DNA of 59,088 bases from Bacteroidaceae bacterium (GCA_017933995.1 JAGBKI010000057.1:1-59088), one strand, 5' to 3'. Counted from the first letter of the stretch, positions 15,597 through 24,031 are shown. Translations and numbers: made by a program. The notes: generated by a model from the sequence alone, not told the origin.

Positions 15597-16654
15597 TGTA
15601 TTGCTTTCAGATGTTTGCGATATGTTGTCCGTGGGTCTGCCGTCCATTGATATGGGCCGTAGAACTTCTCAATGAGCCATTTGGGCAACAGCCGCTCGAA
15701 GTTGCGCACGAGGATGATGTCGTACTTGCGGTGGAAGTTTATCCAGCAGTCGTTGCAGTGGCGGGAGTAGTGGCATTGGGTCTTGCAGGCCGACACTCCG
15801 TTGAATATCTCGTCGAGCGATTGCTCGTGGATATTCCCCAGCACCACGTCGAGGTTCTGACAGAGCGGAACGTCCCCGTTGCTATGCACCACGAGGCAAC
15901 TCAAGATGCTCTGGCAGCGAAGCCGAAGCCGTCCGTTGCGCCATTCGTCGTAGAGTGCCACGAAGTCGTAGTTCTCCTGTGTGTCGTGGATGCTCTGCGG
16001 TATCTGCTTCACGAAGTCCGAAGCCGTCAGCAGTTCGCTTGTCGTGTCGAAGAAGGCCATCGTGCCGTAGATGCCGATGCGAATGTCTATGCCGTAGCGT
16101 TTGGCCACGTCAATGACAAATGCCATGTCCTCGAACGTGTTCCACGGTGACAGGCAGAACATCAGCGACAGGGGCACTTCATCTTTGAGCGCTTCCACCA
16201 CCTCTATCACACGGTCGTAGCCGTCGCGTCCCCGCATCCGCTGGTATGTCTCGCGGCCACCGTCGAGAGAGACGTACAGATGTCGGGGCTGATAGCGGCG
16301 GACGGCATCTATGACACGGCGGGGCGCGAGGCAGTTTGACAGTAGCGTATAGTTGGGGTGATGCTCGTGGAACCACGCCATGATTTCCTCGGCCTGCGGA
16401 TGCAGGATGAACTCGCCGCCCTCCAGCCCTACGCTGGTTCTCCGCGTCACGCACCGGCTCTGCATAATTCGCTGGATGTCTTCGAGCGAAAGATGTTCCA
16501 CGGGGCGTTTCTGCCAGATGTTGCAGTGCTTGCACCGCGACTGGCACGCCGTGGTCGAGTAAATCATCAATTGCGAAAGCCGCTTGTGTCTCGGCCTCGC
16601 TACGTTGTTCAGATAGAGTAGCCCATTGTAGGCATAGTCGTAAAAGTCGTACAT
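15593..16654 (-). CDS. Radical SAM protein with SPASM-like C-terminal cluster domain
   Basis: A 353-residue iron-sulfur enzyme. The radical SAM cluster motif C-x3-C-x2-C is ACQSRCKHCNIW (Cys37, 41, 44); GLEGGEFILHP is the SAM-binding glycine motif. The C-terminal region has Cys-rich SPASM-like spacing: CQSILSCLVV, VPLCQNLDVVLGN, then SACKTQCHYSRHCNDCW. SPASM enzymes modify peptides or other substrates, but no precursor peptide was found nearby. The gene is coupled by ATGA overlap to the oxidoreductase downstream. A strong hairpin sits just upstream, and no clear promoter separates it from the sigma-barrel gene, so it may depend on readthrough. Confidence 0.85.
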   Translation of the reverse strand: MYDFYDYAYNGLLYLNNVARPRHKRLSQLMIYSTTACQSRCKHCNIWQKRPVEHLSLEDIQRIMQSRCVTRRTSVGLEGGEFILHPQAEEIMAWFHEHHPNYTLLSNCLAPRRVIDAVRRYQPRHLYVSLDGGRETYQRMRGRDGYDRVIEVVEALKDEVPLSLMFCLSPWNTFEDMAFVIDVAKRYGIDIRIGIYGTMAFFDTTSELLTASDFVKQIPQSIHDTQENYDFVALYDEWRNGRLRLRCQSILSCLVVHSNGDVPLCQNLDVVLGNIHEQSLDEIFNGVSACKTQCHYSRHCNDCWINFHRKYDIILVRNFERLLPKWLIEKFYGPYQWTADPRTTYRKHLKAIQ

Positions 16655-16659
16655 AAAAA

Positions 16660-16710
16660 ATTCGCCAGCGTTTTGGTTCTCTACTTATATAGTCCAAAAC
16701 GCGGGCGAAT
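16660..16710. terminator. Hairpin between the sigma-barrel gene and the radical SAM gene
   Basis: ATTCGCCAGCGTTTTGG (16660-16676) pairs with 16694-16710 with one mismatch around a 17-base loop. It starts right after the stop codon of the sigma-barrel gene and ends 5 bases before the radical SAM start codon; on the minus strand AATTTTTTATG follows, a U-rich tract. It looks like a terminator or attenuator controlling readthrough. Confidence 0.75.
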
Positions 16711-16721
16711 GACTGCACCGG

Positions 16722-18425
16722 CTACCACGTAAAGCGCAGGCCCAGCGGCAGGGAGAAGGAGAAGGGATGCGCCGTGCGGTAGGTCTCGACGCTGCCGGCG
16801 GGCGGGATGTAGTAGCGCAGGCTCGGTTCGGCGAAGAAGCCGAGGCGGGGCGTGATGCTGTAGTGCACGCCGAGGCCCGCGCCCACCGACCACTGCCACG
16901 GCGCGCGGACGCTGCTCTTGTCCGACGCCTGCAAGGCGCCGCGCAGGTAGTAGTTCGTCTGGAGCGGCGCGTAAACGGGTATCTCCGCGCTCACGCCGAG
17001 GCTGCCGTAGAGGTTCCACGCCTGTGCCTTATATATATTATATGTACCCTTCACGGGGATGCCGATGTAGTGGACGGTCTGCTCCTCGCGGATGGCATTG
17101 CCGCCTGAACCCGTCTCGAACTCAGACCGCAGGCGGCTGTAGCTCACGCCCGTCTCCAGTCCGAAGCGACCAGTCAGCCGATACTTCAGGGCCAACGTGA
17201 AGCTGAAGGGCGCATAGTGGTGGCTCCTGCGGACGATTTCGTCCGTGCCTGCGCCGGCATTACTGAGCGCAATGTTCATCAGGACGTCGCGCTTACGGTC
17301 GCCGTCGACGTCGGGCTCCTCGGAAAGGAAGGCGGCGTAGTCGCTCCAGCGCTCGAACGTGACGGGCGATGGCGGCTCGCCGGAAATGGCGAGCGTGGGC
17401 GTTTCCGTAAAACTGAAAGGACGGTTTGCGCTCTGCCCGCCAAGGCCGCCCGCGCAGGCGAAGTCTACCGACCACCGCCCGTTCCCGCGCGGACTCTTAG
17501 CCCCTTCGTCGGGGAATATAACCGCAAAATCATAGTGCGGCAGCACCGACCGACCGCCGAAGCGCGTCGCATCTGCCTGCTCGCCCTGCCGGATGGTATC
17601 GGAGACGCTTTGCTCCTGCGCCAACATCGGGGGCAAGGTGTCGGGGGTAAGCGAATCCTGCGCCTGGGCAACAGCCGCCGCGAGTGTGCTTTGCGGCGTA
17701 GTATGTATCGAAATATGGACTACCGTCGGCCTCCGCTTTGGTCTGGCTGAGGGGTACGTTGCTTGCTCCTCCTGCTTCGGCAAAAACGCTCGCTCTGCAA
17801 TGGCAGGCGCATCCTCGTCGGCTGCGTCTTCCCTCCGAAGCAAGAACATCGTGAGGGGTACAAGCAGCAGGAGCAAGGCCCAATACTGCTGCATCATCCG
17901 GCGGAGCATCCTCTTGGCCCGCGCCAACTGCGAGGACGACGAATGAGCTTCAATGCCCAGCGCGGCGGCAATCTCCTTGTGCGACATCCCTTCAAACACC
18001 GACAGCCGGAACACCTTGCCGTAGCCTTCGGGCAACTTGTCCACCAGCGTCATCACCTCGTCCAATGGAACGCCTCGCACATCGTCCGCTTCCTCGTCCG
18101 TCATCATCATCGCCTCGTCGAGCGGTACGAACTGACGGCCCGCCAGCTGCTCCTTGTATTTCGAGGCCACGTTCCTCGTTATCGCCATCATCCACGCCTC
18201 GGCGCGTCGGTCGTCCCGCAGGCGGTCGAACGAGGTGAAGATAATCACGAAGGCATCGTGCAGCACGTCGTCCACCCCCTGCGCGTCGCTGACATAGCGC
18301 CGGCACACGCCCCTCATCCTCTGGGCGTATGCCGTGTAGAGCTGGCCGAGCGCGTCCGCGTCGCCCCGCCTGCACCGTTCTATCAGCTGCCGGGTCTCCA
18401 TCGAAAGCATAACGTCTCTACCCAT
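16722..18425 (-). CDS. ECF sigma factor fused to an inner-membrane segment and an outer-membrane beta-barrel
   Basis: One uninterrupted frame of ~567 residues. It starts with sigma-70 region 2 (RQLIERCRRGDADALGQLY, then DDVLHDAFVIIF) and region 4 (VDKLPEGYGKVFRLSVFEGM, SHKEIAAALGI). A single membrane segment follows (WALLLLLVPLTMFLL) and a Pro/Gln-rich periplasmic linker of ~150 residues. The end is a porin-family barrel with alternating strands (FSFTLALKYRL, GLETGVSYSRL, WSVGAGLGVHYSI, FSFSLPLGLRFTW). Bacteroidales often place an ECF sigma gene next to a membrane-anchored barrel gene; here both are one polypeptide. TTG 18488 with a GGAGG upstream is an alternative start. A TATATTTG box lies at 18524-18531. 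How one chain serves both compartments is open. Confidence 0.85.
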   Translation of the reverse strand: MGRDVMLSMETRQLIERCRRGDADALGQLYTAYAQRMRGVCRRYVSDAQGVDDVLHDAFVIIFTSFDRLRDDRRAEAWMMAITRNVASKYKEQLAGRQFVPLDEAMMMTDEEADDVRGVPLDEVMTLVDKLPEGYGKVFRLSVFEGMSHKEIAAALGIEAHSSSSQLARAKRMLRRMMQQYWALLLLLVPLTMFLLRREDAADEDAPAIAERAFLPKQEEQATYPSARPKRRPTVVHISIHTTPQSTLAAAVAQAQDSLTPDTLPPMLAQEQSVSDTIRQGEQADATRFGGRSVLPHYDFAVIFPDEGAKSPRGNGRWSVDFACAGGLGGQSANRPFSFTETPTLAISGEPPSPVTFERWSDYAAFLSEEPDVDGDRKRDVLMNIALSNAGAGTDEIVRRSHHYAPFSFTLALKYRLTGRFGLETGVSYSRLRSEFETGSGGNAIREEQTVHYIGIPVKGTYNIYKAQAWNLYGSLGVSAEIPVYAPLQTNYYLRGALQASDKSSVRAPWQWSVGAGLGVHYSITPRLGFFAEPSLRYYIPPAGSVETYRTAHPFSFSLPLGLRFTW

Positions 18426-18523
18426 TATGTCCGCAGGATTGCGGAAAGACTGCACGGAGCGTATAACTTTTTTGTGTGCACGCTGCAAAATGCCTCCCCC
18501 TCGTTAGTGTACTTTTCGCAGTG

Positions 18524-18531
18524 CAAATATA
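18524..18531 (-). promoter_or_regulatory. Putative -7 element of the sigma-barrel gene
   Basis: TATATTTG on the minus strand (CAAATATA as given), about 100 bases before the ATG at 18425 and 36 before the alternative TTG. Confidence 0.4.
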
Positions 18532-18588
18532 GCGCGCATTTGGCGCAAAAACAAGCATTGGTGGCCGTCGCTTCATGGATTTACTTCC

Positions 18589-18740
18589 GTACTTCCACGG
18601 AATAACTTTCGTACTTCCTTGGCATTACTTTCGTACTTCCCTGCAAACACGAAAGTACTTCCTTGAGAGTACAAAAGTACTTCCTTGGAAGTACAAAAGT
18701 ACTTTGAGGGAAGTACAAAAGTACTTTCAAGGAAGTACTT
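18589..18740. repeat. 22-bp iterons centred on GTAC (seven copies)
   Basis: GTACTT occurs at 18589, 18611, 18633, 18655, 18677, 18699 and 18721, exactly 22 bases apart. Most copies extend to AAGTACTTCC or its complement, so the array also has partial dyad symmetry. It lies between the DUF6078 gene end and the sigma-barrel promoter. The spacing puts every copy on the same face of the helix. No gene is present here. Confidence 0.85.
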
Positions 18741-18770
18741 TTAGTAAAAGAGGAAACGGCACGGGCGGAA

Positions 18771-19277
18771 TCAGTCTTCCCAGAACAGCATCTGCTCGTA
18801 GGCATCGAACTCCACGGGCTGCGGCGCGCCGTGGCTGGCGAGGATGGCGGCGATGACGTCCTGCTCCTTGGGGGAGAGGGCGCGCTGTCCGCGCCGCATT
18901 TCGTAGTAGTGGTTGCGCCCCGTGCCGAGTGCGCGGCAGATGGCGGCGTAGACGGCGGGGCGGTGCTTTGAGGCGATGTCGCCCAGCGCACGGGTGAAGC
19001 CGCGCGCCATCCTTACGGGCTCGGCGGTGCGGAACGCCTCGCATCCGTCAGCCGTAGCCGTGCGCCAGAGGCGGGGAGCGACGAACATCCACTGCGGCTT
19101 GTCCTCCGGCAGCAGCTGCGCCGCCACCCACCGCAGGCACGCCTCGCGCACCGCGCAGTCTGCCGACGGGCAGAGGGCGAAGGTCTTGCTGACGTCTTCC
19201 CAGCTCAGAACAGCCTCACCCCCAGCCCCTCTCCCAGTGGAGAGGGGAGTGGATAGTGTTGTTTGGTTGTCGTTCAT
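18771..19277 (-). CDS. DUF6078-family protein
   Basis: A 168-residue cytoplasmic protein resembling DUF6078 of Bacteroidales: FALCPSADCAVREACLRWVA (paired cysteines), a middle MARGFTRALGDIASKHRPAV, then GTGRNHYYEMRRGQRALSPK and an ending VEFDAYEQMLFWED. The function is unknown. About residues 7-24 of the chosen start are encoded by one arm of a dispersed inverted repeat (19212-19249) and do not look like family sequence, so the N-terminus is repeat-derived or the real start lies further in. HU-like and DUF6078 genes are co-directional. Confidence 0.75.
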   Translation of the reverse strand: MNDNQTTLSTPLSTGRGAGGEAVLSWEDVSKTFALCPSADCAVREACLRWVAAQLLPEDKPQWMFVAPRLWRTATADGCEAFRTAEPVRMARGFTRALGDIASKHRPAVYAAICRALGTGRNHYYEMRRGQRALSPKEQDVIAAILASHGAPQPVEFDAYEQMLFWED

Positions 19278-19437
19278 AACTGAAAGTATTCAAGAAAATT
19301 CGTGGACATTCGTGGGCATTTATGTTAAAAAAGTTCACACGAATTGCCACGAATGACCACGAATTTCCATATAATTTTTTCGCTGCTTATCGCATTTTAC
19401 GCCCCTCTCCACTGGGAGAGGGGGCGGGGGTGAGGCT
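19212..19437. repeat. Inverted repeat pair flanking the DUF6078 start
   Basis: The ~37-base sequence at 19212-19249 (CCTCACCCCCAGCCCCTCTC..., a small hairpin itself) recurs inverted at 19401-19437 with two or three differences. The left copy lies inside the DUF6078 reading frame and the right copy touches the stop codon of the HU-like gene. Between them, CACGAAT/ATTCGTG motifs form a second inverted pair (19298-19360). Confidence 0.7.
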
Positions 19438-19837
19438 ATTTGGTGTCCGTCGTATGCACATCCTGCGCGGGCACCCACTCGGCGTGCTGCATCTTCTCGC
19501 GGAACTCCTTGGTGAAGTCCACACGGACGTTGACCTTCTTCACCAGGTCGGGCGTGCAGGTCTTCGCGTCGGCGGAGCCGGCGGACGTGGCGGTGATGTG
19601 GAACGAGGCCCAGTCGCCCAGACGGACGGAGTAGCTGTCGAGCAGCGTGCGCTGCATCTCGTCGACGAACGAGTTGAGCACGAGCTCCACCTCCTGCGGC
19701 GACATCGTCGTGTTCTTGGCCACGCGCGTGGCGATTTCGCGCAGCGTGAGCAGCTTGATGGTCTTCGGCGTGACGTAGTACTTCACACTCTTGTCCTTGA
19801 TGTTCTTTCGGGGAATCTTGTTGTATAAGATAGCCAT
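19436..19837 (-). CDS. HU-related histone-like DNA-binding protein
   Basis: A 133-residue protein of the HU-relative family found in Bacteroidales. It starts MAILYNKIPRKNIKDKSVKY, has the helical LREIATRVAKNTTMSPQEVELVL and the beta-arm region VRLGDWASFHITATSAGSA. It is longer than canonical HU (~90 residues), as expected for this group. It should bind DNA, but a nucleoid or regulatory role is not distinguishable. The start at ATG 19837 is preferred because upstream residues in the same frame are low-complexity Arg/Pro-rich. Confidence 0.85.
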   Translation of the reverse strand: MAILYNKIPRKNIKDKSVKYYVTPKTIKLLTLREIATRVAKNTTMSPQEVELVLNSFVDEMQRTLLDSYSVRLGDWASFHITATSAGSADAKTCTPDLVKKVNVRVDFTKEFREKMQHAEWVPAQDVHTTDTK

Positions 19838-19984
19838 AATTTTTGGGATGTTTTGTGCCTTCCGGGGCCGCTCCCTGCCTGCTCGGCGCGGGGGCGGCAC
19901 TCTTCGGGCGGGTTTATAATTGGGTTGTTTTTGCGGAAATCTCACAAGGGGTCTGATCCCTTGTGAGGTTCGGATGGGGGATTA

Positions 19985-21406
19985 TTAGTGACGGCCGCCG
20001 AGGACGCCAGCACTCTGCACTTTGGCGCCGACGAACATCGTCTCAAGGAACTGCGCCAACTGGCGCGCCACGATGATGCTCTGCTGCATCGGCGCGGCGG
20101 CGTGGTCGATGATGTTGATGCCGTAGGCGACGGACTCGGCGTCGAGCAGGTCGGTGAGCGACACGTAGCCGTCCTCGTCGGCAAAGTTGAGGGCTATCAT
20201 GGGACGGTAGTCCACGCCGAGCTTCGTGGTGACGAGGCGCATGGGTATCTGCTGGCCGACGCCCTTGCAGGTCATCTCGGCCTTGATGAGCGCATTCAGT
20301 TGCTGGGTGTACTGGTCGATGGTCTGCTCGTCGGCATACTGGCGGCGGGCGGCGCTGGCTGCCTGCCAAACCTCTGTGGCCTTGGCGCAGTCGCTGATGC
20401 TGAGGGTGGTGGTCAGATCGTCGAGCAGGGTGAGCTTCAGACCGTCGATGCTGTTGCCCTCGACGGCGGCGTAGATGAGGTCGAGGATGCTGCTCGAACT
20501 GGTCAGCAGCGAGAGGTCGGTGCGGCCGTTTGAGTTGCTGTTGGTGGCAGCGAGTTCCAGCATCTTCCGCCCATTCTGCACAAAACAGAAATCAATGTCC
20601 GACTTGTGAGTGGCGGGGTTCTGGGTGATGGAGAAGGTCGTCGTCGCGATGTCATTGACGGGGTTGCCTTCCCAATTCTCTTGGGCATCGCCCGTCAGTG
20701 TTCCGCTGATAGTCCACTGGCTCTCGGAGAGCACGGCATACTGGCTGCCGCTCACGGGCTGAATCTTGTTCTGGAACTTGCCCACGAGATTCGTGGTGCC
20801 AAAGTCCGACGAGATGGAAATTTCGAAGGTTTCGGGAATGAGCATCACCACGGCCACCGTGTCGTTCGACAGCGTTCTGCTGAGCAGCTCCTGCGAGCCG
20901 CCGCCTGCCTTCAGCAGCAGGCGGGTGCAGTATATCTTGCCCGGCTCCCACTGGTCATCCTGTAGCACCATCTCGAAGTCGTCGGCCTCCTCCACGTCGA
21001 AGCCCGTCAGGTCGAGGCGCTGGGTGAAGCGGTAGTTGAACGCTGTGAAGTCGACCGTACCCACATACTTGTAGCCCATCTCGGCCAGTTCGCTTCCGGC
21101 CTCCACGGGGCGCATGCTCTCGCGCACCTTCTGGCTGAACATGGTGGTGATGGTCTTCTCGAACGCGGCATTGTTGAGCACCTCTTCGTTGAACTCCAGG
21201 TTCGTCTGGTTCCCCAACTCCCACGCCGCGAAGTTCAGGTTCTCGGCCAGTTCCTTCAGCACGCTGCGGGTGTGCTCGGTGAACTCCTGGCGGTTCTTCT
21301 TCGCCTGCTCCTGGGCGGGGTTGTCGTCGTTGTCCGAACACGATGTGAATACGCTTGCGCCGCAAATGAGGATGGCGGCCATCACCCATTGCATAACCTT
21401 TTTCAT
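19985..21406 (-). CDS. Putative surface lipoprotein of unknown function
   Basis: A 473-residue protein with a lipoprotein signal: hydrophobic VMAAILICGASVF, then TSCSDNDDN (lipobox Cys23). The mature part starts with a helical segment (NRQEFTEHTRSVLKELAENLNFAAWELG) and contains several beta-rich stretches and a Ser/Thr-rich part (SLLTSSSSILDLI). I do not recognise a domain. It precedes the HU-like gene and follows a short-peptide gene and a beta-helix protein on the same strand, suggesting a surface-protein cluster. Confidence 0.75.
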   Translation of the reverse strand: MKKVMQWVMAAILICGASVFTSCSDNDDNPAQEQAKKNRQEFTEHTRSVLKELAENLNFAAWELGNQTNLEFNEEVLNNAAFEKTITTMFSQKVRESMRPVEAGSELAEMGYKYVGTVDFTAFNYRFTQRLDLTGFDVEEADDFEMVLQDDQWEPGKIYCTRLLLKAGGGSQELLSRTLSNDTVAVVMLIPETFEISISSDFGTTNLVGKFQNKIQPVSGSQYAVLSESQWTISGTLTGDAQENWEGNPVNDIATTTFSITQNPATHKSDIDFCFVQNGRKMLELAATNSNSNGRTDLSLLTSSSSILDLIYAAVEGNSIDGLKLTLLDDLTTTLSISDCAKATEVWQAASAARRQYADEQTIDQYTQQLNALIKAEMTCKGVGQQIPMRLVTTKLGVDYRPMIALNFADEDGYVSLTDLLDAESVAYGINIIDHAAAPMQQSIIVARQLAQFLETMFVGAKVQSAGVLGGRH

Positions 21407-21529
21407 TGTTACTTATAGGTTTTTATGCCCTCCGAGCGGCCTTCTGACGGGTATATATGGCCGTCGGCGGTGCTCTTTGGGCGGGTTTATAATGGGGTTG
21501 TTTGTTACCGTTTTTGCTGTGTCAGATTA

Positions 21530-21712
21530 CTACTCCTCGTTGCTCCAGTCATTGTCCCAAATGCTGTGCTGGCGGGTGCGGGCGGGGCCGCTGCCACCGC
21601 CGCCGTAGCCGATGCCAGCGTTGCCGTCGGTGCCGGTGACGCTGGCGGCGAGCATCTGCGTGAGTCCAAGCACTGTTATTTCTGTGCTGGGTGTCTGATA
21701 TGTCTTTTTCAT
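21530..21712 (-). CDS. Short MKKTYxTP-type peptide
   Basis: A 60-residue frame, MKKTYQTPSTEITVLGLTQMLAASVTGTD followed by a glycine-rich tail and DNDWSNEE. Short peptides beginning MKK.Y..P...E and containing QMLAASV are common unannotated products in Bacteroidales, often beside surface-protein genes, which supports a real gene. It starts 18 bases downstream of the beta-helix gene's stop codon. Role unknown; it may be secreted or a precursor. Confidence 0.6.
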   Translation of the reverse strand: MKKTYQTPSTEITVLGLTQMLAASVTGTDGNAGIGYGGGGSGPARTRQHSIWDNDWSNEE

Positions 21713-21731
21713 TGCTGTGTCCTCCTTTGCT

Positions 21732-23957
21732 TTATTTGATGAATACCTTACGACCATTATTCACGTAGATGCCGCGCACGGCGGGCTTGCCCGCGAGTCG
21801 GCGACCGTCGAGGGTGTACCATGCGGCGGCGTTCGTCGGATTCGTGACGCTCGTTGCCGTTATCGCCGTGGTCTCGCCGTCGCCAAAGTTGAGTACGAAG
21901 GCACGAACGCCAGCCGTCCCAGGTTCGCCCGCCGTGATGCCGTTCAGCGTGAAGTAGGCGCGGCAGGAGCCTATCTGCATGGCGGCATTGGGGTAGTAGA
22001 GCGTGTTGTCGGCTCCGAGGTAGAGCATCGTCTTGTCCTCGCCGCTGATGCTGACGGGCGAGAAGCAGCCCACGAAGTCGACGTAGGTGGTCGAGACGTT
22101 AGCCGTCGTGCCCGAGATGGTCACGCCCTCGAACACGGGGCTGACGAGGTTGTCGCCGTTGCCCGTGTAAGTGTAGGGGCTTTCGCTGATGGCTCCCTCG
22201 GTGCCGCCGATGGTGACGGTGCCGCACGAGCCCTTGTAGCCCGCACCAATGCTGTTGGTGGCACCGTCGCCCTTGATGGCGGTGACGCTGGTCACGCCAT
22301 CGGTGATGGTGATGTCGCCGCACGAGCCTGCGACACCGCTGCCGATGCCAGCCGCATCGGCGCCGCCCGTGGCGGTGATGGTGCCGCCCGTGATGCTGAT
22401 GTTGCCGCACGAGCCATACATGCCGCCGCCGATGCCAGCCGAAAGTTTGCCGCTCGTGGCGCTGATGGTGCCGCCCGTGATGACGATGTTACCACAGTTG
22501 ATGTAGTAGCCGCCGCCGATGCCCGCGCCCGTGCCGTTGCTGCTGGCGTCGAGCGAGCCGTCGCCTTGGATGGTCAGCGTACAGCCCTCTGCGATGTAGA
22601 TGCCGGAATAGTTCTCATGGAATCCCTTGACGGAGTTCTCGCCCGAGAGGACGATGGTGGCGTCGCCCTCGCAGGTGATGCCTGCCCACTTGTAGTTCTC
22701 GTCGTTCACGCCGTTGATGGTCGCGCCGCTGAGCGTCAAGGTGGCTCCATCGGCAATGGTAATCTTGTAGTTGCCGCCGAGCGTACCCGTTAGCACGTCG
22801 CCGTTCTGTGCCTCATAGTCTGAGGTGAGCGTCGAGAGGTCCACGATGTTGCCCGACGCAGCGCTCTCCCACTTGATGATGTACGGCTTGCCTGCCTCCA
22901 GAGTGCTCACGGCCTCGCCGAAGGTGAGGGTGAGGGTCTTTGTCTCGCTGTCGTAGGCGGTGGAGGTGAGCGTCTTCGCCGTAGCCCCGTCGAGCACCGA
23001 GCCGCTGAGGGAGAGGTCGAACGGCAGGCAGAGCGTGTTCCACGAGCCGTCCTTGTAGAGCGTGCGCCCGCTGAGCACTGTGGGTAGTGTCAGACCGTCG
23101 GCCTTGATCAAAACGTCGGTGTTGTCAGCGTCATCCTTCAGGCCGACGGCGGGTCTAAGCGTCTTGCCGTCCAGCGTGCCTTGCGCGGTGTTGGTATGCA
23201 CCGTGCCATCGTCGTCGACGAAGGCATCGGCCAGGGTGATGCTGCCAAACGTTCGTCCATAGATATTGCTGAGGCTGCTGGCTTTGATGAAGTCGGTGGC
23301 TTTCGTCCAGCCAATGGTGAGCGAGCCGCTGCTGATGTCGTTGCCATCATCATCGTAGCCCGGCCCGATGCCAGCGCCCCTGTTGACGCCTGTCGCCGTG
23401 ACCTGTCCGCCGTTGATGATGATGGTGCCGCACTGGCCGTAGGCACCGCTCCATTTCGAACCGCTGCCGCCGCCGATGCCAGCACCTCGATTACCACCCG
23501 TGGCGTTGATGATGCCGCCGTTGATGGTGATGGTGCCAGAACTGAGGCTATTCATGCTGCCGCCGATACCGGCAGCGTCATCCCCGCCCGTAGCGTTAAT
23601 GATGCCGCCGTTGATGGTGAGGTTTCCGCATTTATAGGCTCCGATGCCGGCCTTGGTCGATTCCCCATTGGTCACCAGCGTGCCGCTGTTTTTGGCGTCG
23701 CCGTTGATGGTCAGTTGGTTGCCTTCGGAGAGTTCGATGCCACCTTTCGCCGTGAGCGTGTAGCCGTCCCTCAACACGAGCGTGGCCGAGCCGCTGACGG
23801 TGATGCGGCTGCTGATGGTGACGTCGCTCGCCACCCAGTAGGTAACGCCATCGCTAAGCGTAGTGGTCTCGTCCGTCACCACCTCAATGGCCTTTGCGCC
23901 CGTCGACACCGTCAGCAGCAGGGCGAGCATGGTTAAAAACTTGTGTAATATTCGCAT
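21732..23957 (-). CDS. Secreted beta-helix repeat protein with a sorting-type C-terminus
   Basis: A 741-residue exported protein with an N-terminal signal (FLTMLALLLTVSTGAKA). Two sets of imperfect repeats follow: ITINGGIINATGG...AGIGGG at about residues 110-200 and ITGGTI.AT.G...AGIGGG..GSCG at about 470-590, which suggest a right-handed beta-helix. The end, WYTLDGRRLAGKPAVRGIYV followed by NNGRKVFIK, matches the conserved C-terminal segment of many Prevotella and Bacteroides secreted proteins and resembles a type IX-like sorting tail. It is likely a surface adhesin or glycan-binding protein; no catalytic motif is seen. Confidence 0.8.
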   Translation of the reverse strand: MRILHKFLTMLALLLTVSTGAKAIEVVTDETTTLSDGVTYWVASDVTISSRITVSGSATLVLRDGYTLTAKGGIELSEGNQLTINGDAKNSGTLVTNGESTKAGIGAYKCGNLTINGGIINATGGDDAAGIGGSMNSLSSGTITINGGIINATGGNRGAGIGGGSGSKWSGAYGQCGTIIINGGQVTATGVNRGAGIGPGYDDDGNDISSGSLTIGWTKATDFIKASSLSNIYGRTFGSITLADAFVDDDGTVHTNTAQGTLDGKTLRPAVGLKDDADNTDVLIKADGLTLPTVLSGRTLYKDGSWNTLCLPFDLSLSGSVLDGATAKTLTSTAYDSETKTLTLTFGEAVSTLEAGKPYIIKWESAASGNIVDLSTLTSDYEAQNGDVLTGTLGGNYKITIADGATLTLSGATINGVNDENYKWAGITCEGDATIVLSGENSVKGFHENYSGIYIAEGCTLTIQGDGSLDASSNGTGAGIGGGYYINCGNIVITGGTISATSGKLSAGIGGGMYGSCGNISITGGTITATGGADAAGIGSGVAGSCGDITITDGVTSVTAIKGDGATNSIGAGYKGSCGTVTIGGTEGAISESPYTYTGNGDNLVSPVFEGVTISGTTANVSTTYVDFVGCFSPVSISGEDKTMLYLGADNTLYYPNAAMQIGSCRAYFTLNGITAGEPGTAGVRAFVLNFGDGETTAITATSVTNPTNAAAWYTLDGRRLAGKPAVRGIYVNNGRKVFIK

Positions 23958-24031
23958 AATGTTTAGAATTAAAATTGTGAATAATATGTGTTAATTGTCT
24001 GTCCGTGTACCCACTTCTGGACATACACGCA

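Noticed and set aside
18589-18740. CRISPR array
   Set aside because: The 22-bp period leaves no spacer of useful length and the intervals are themselves similar; no cas genes nearby.
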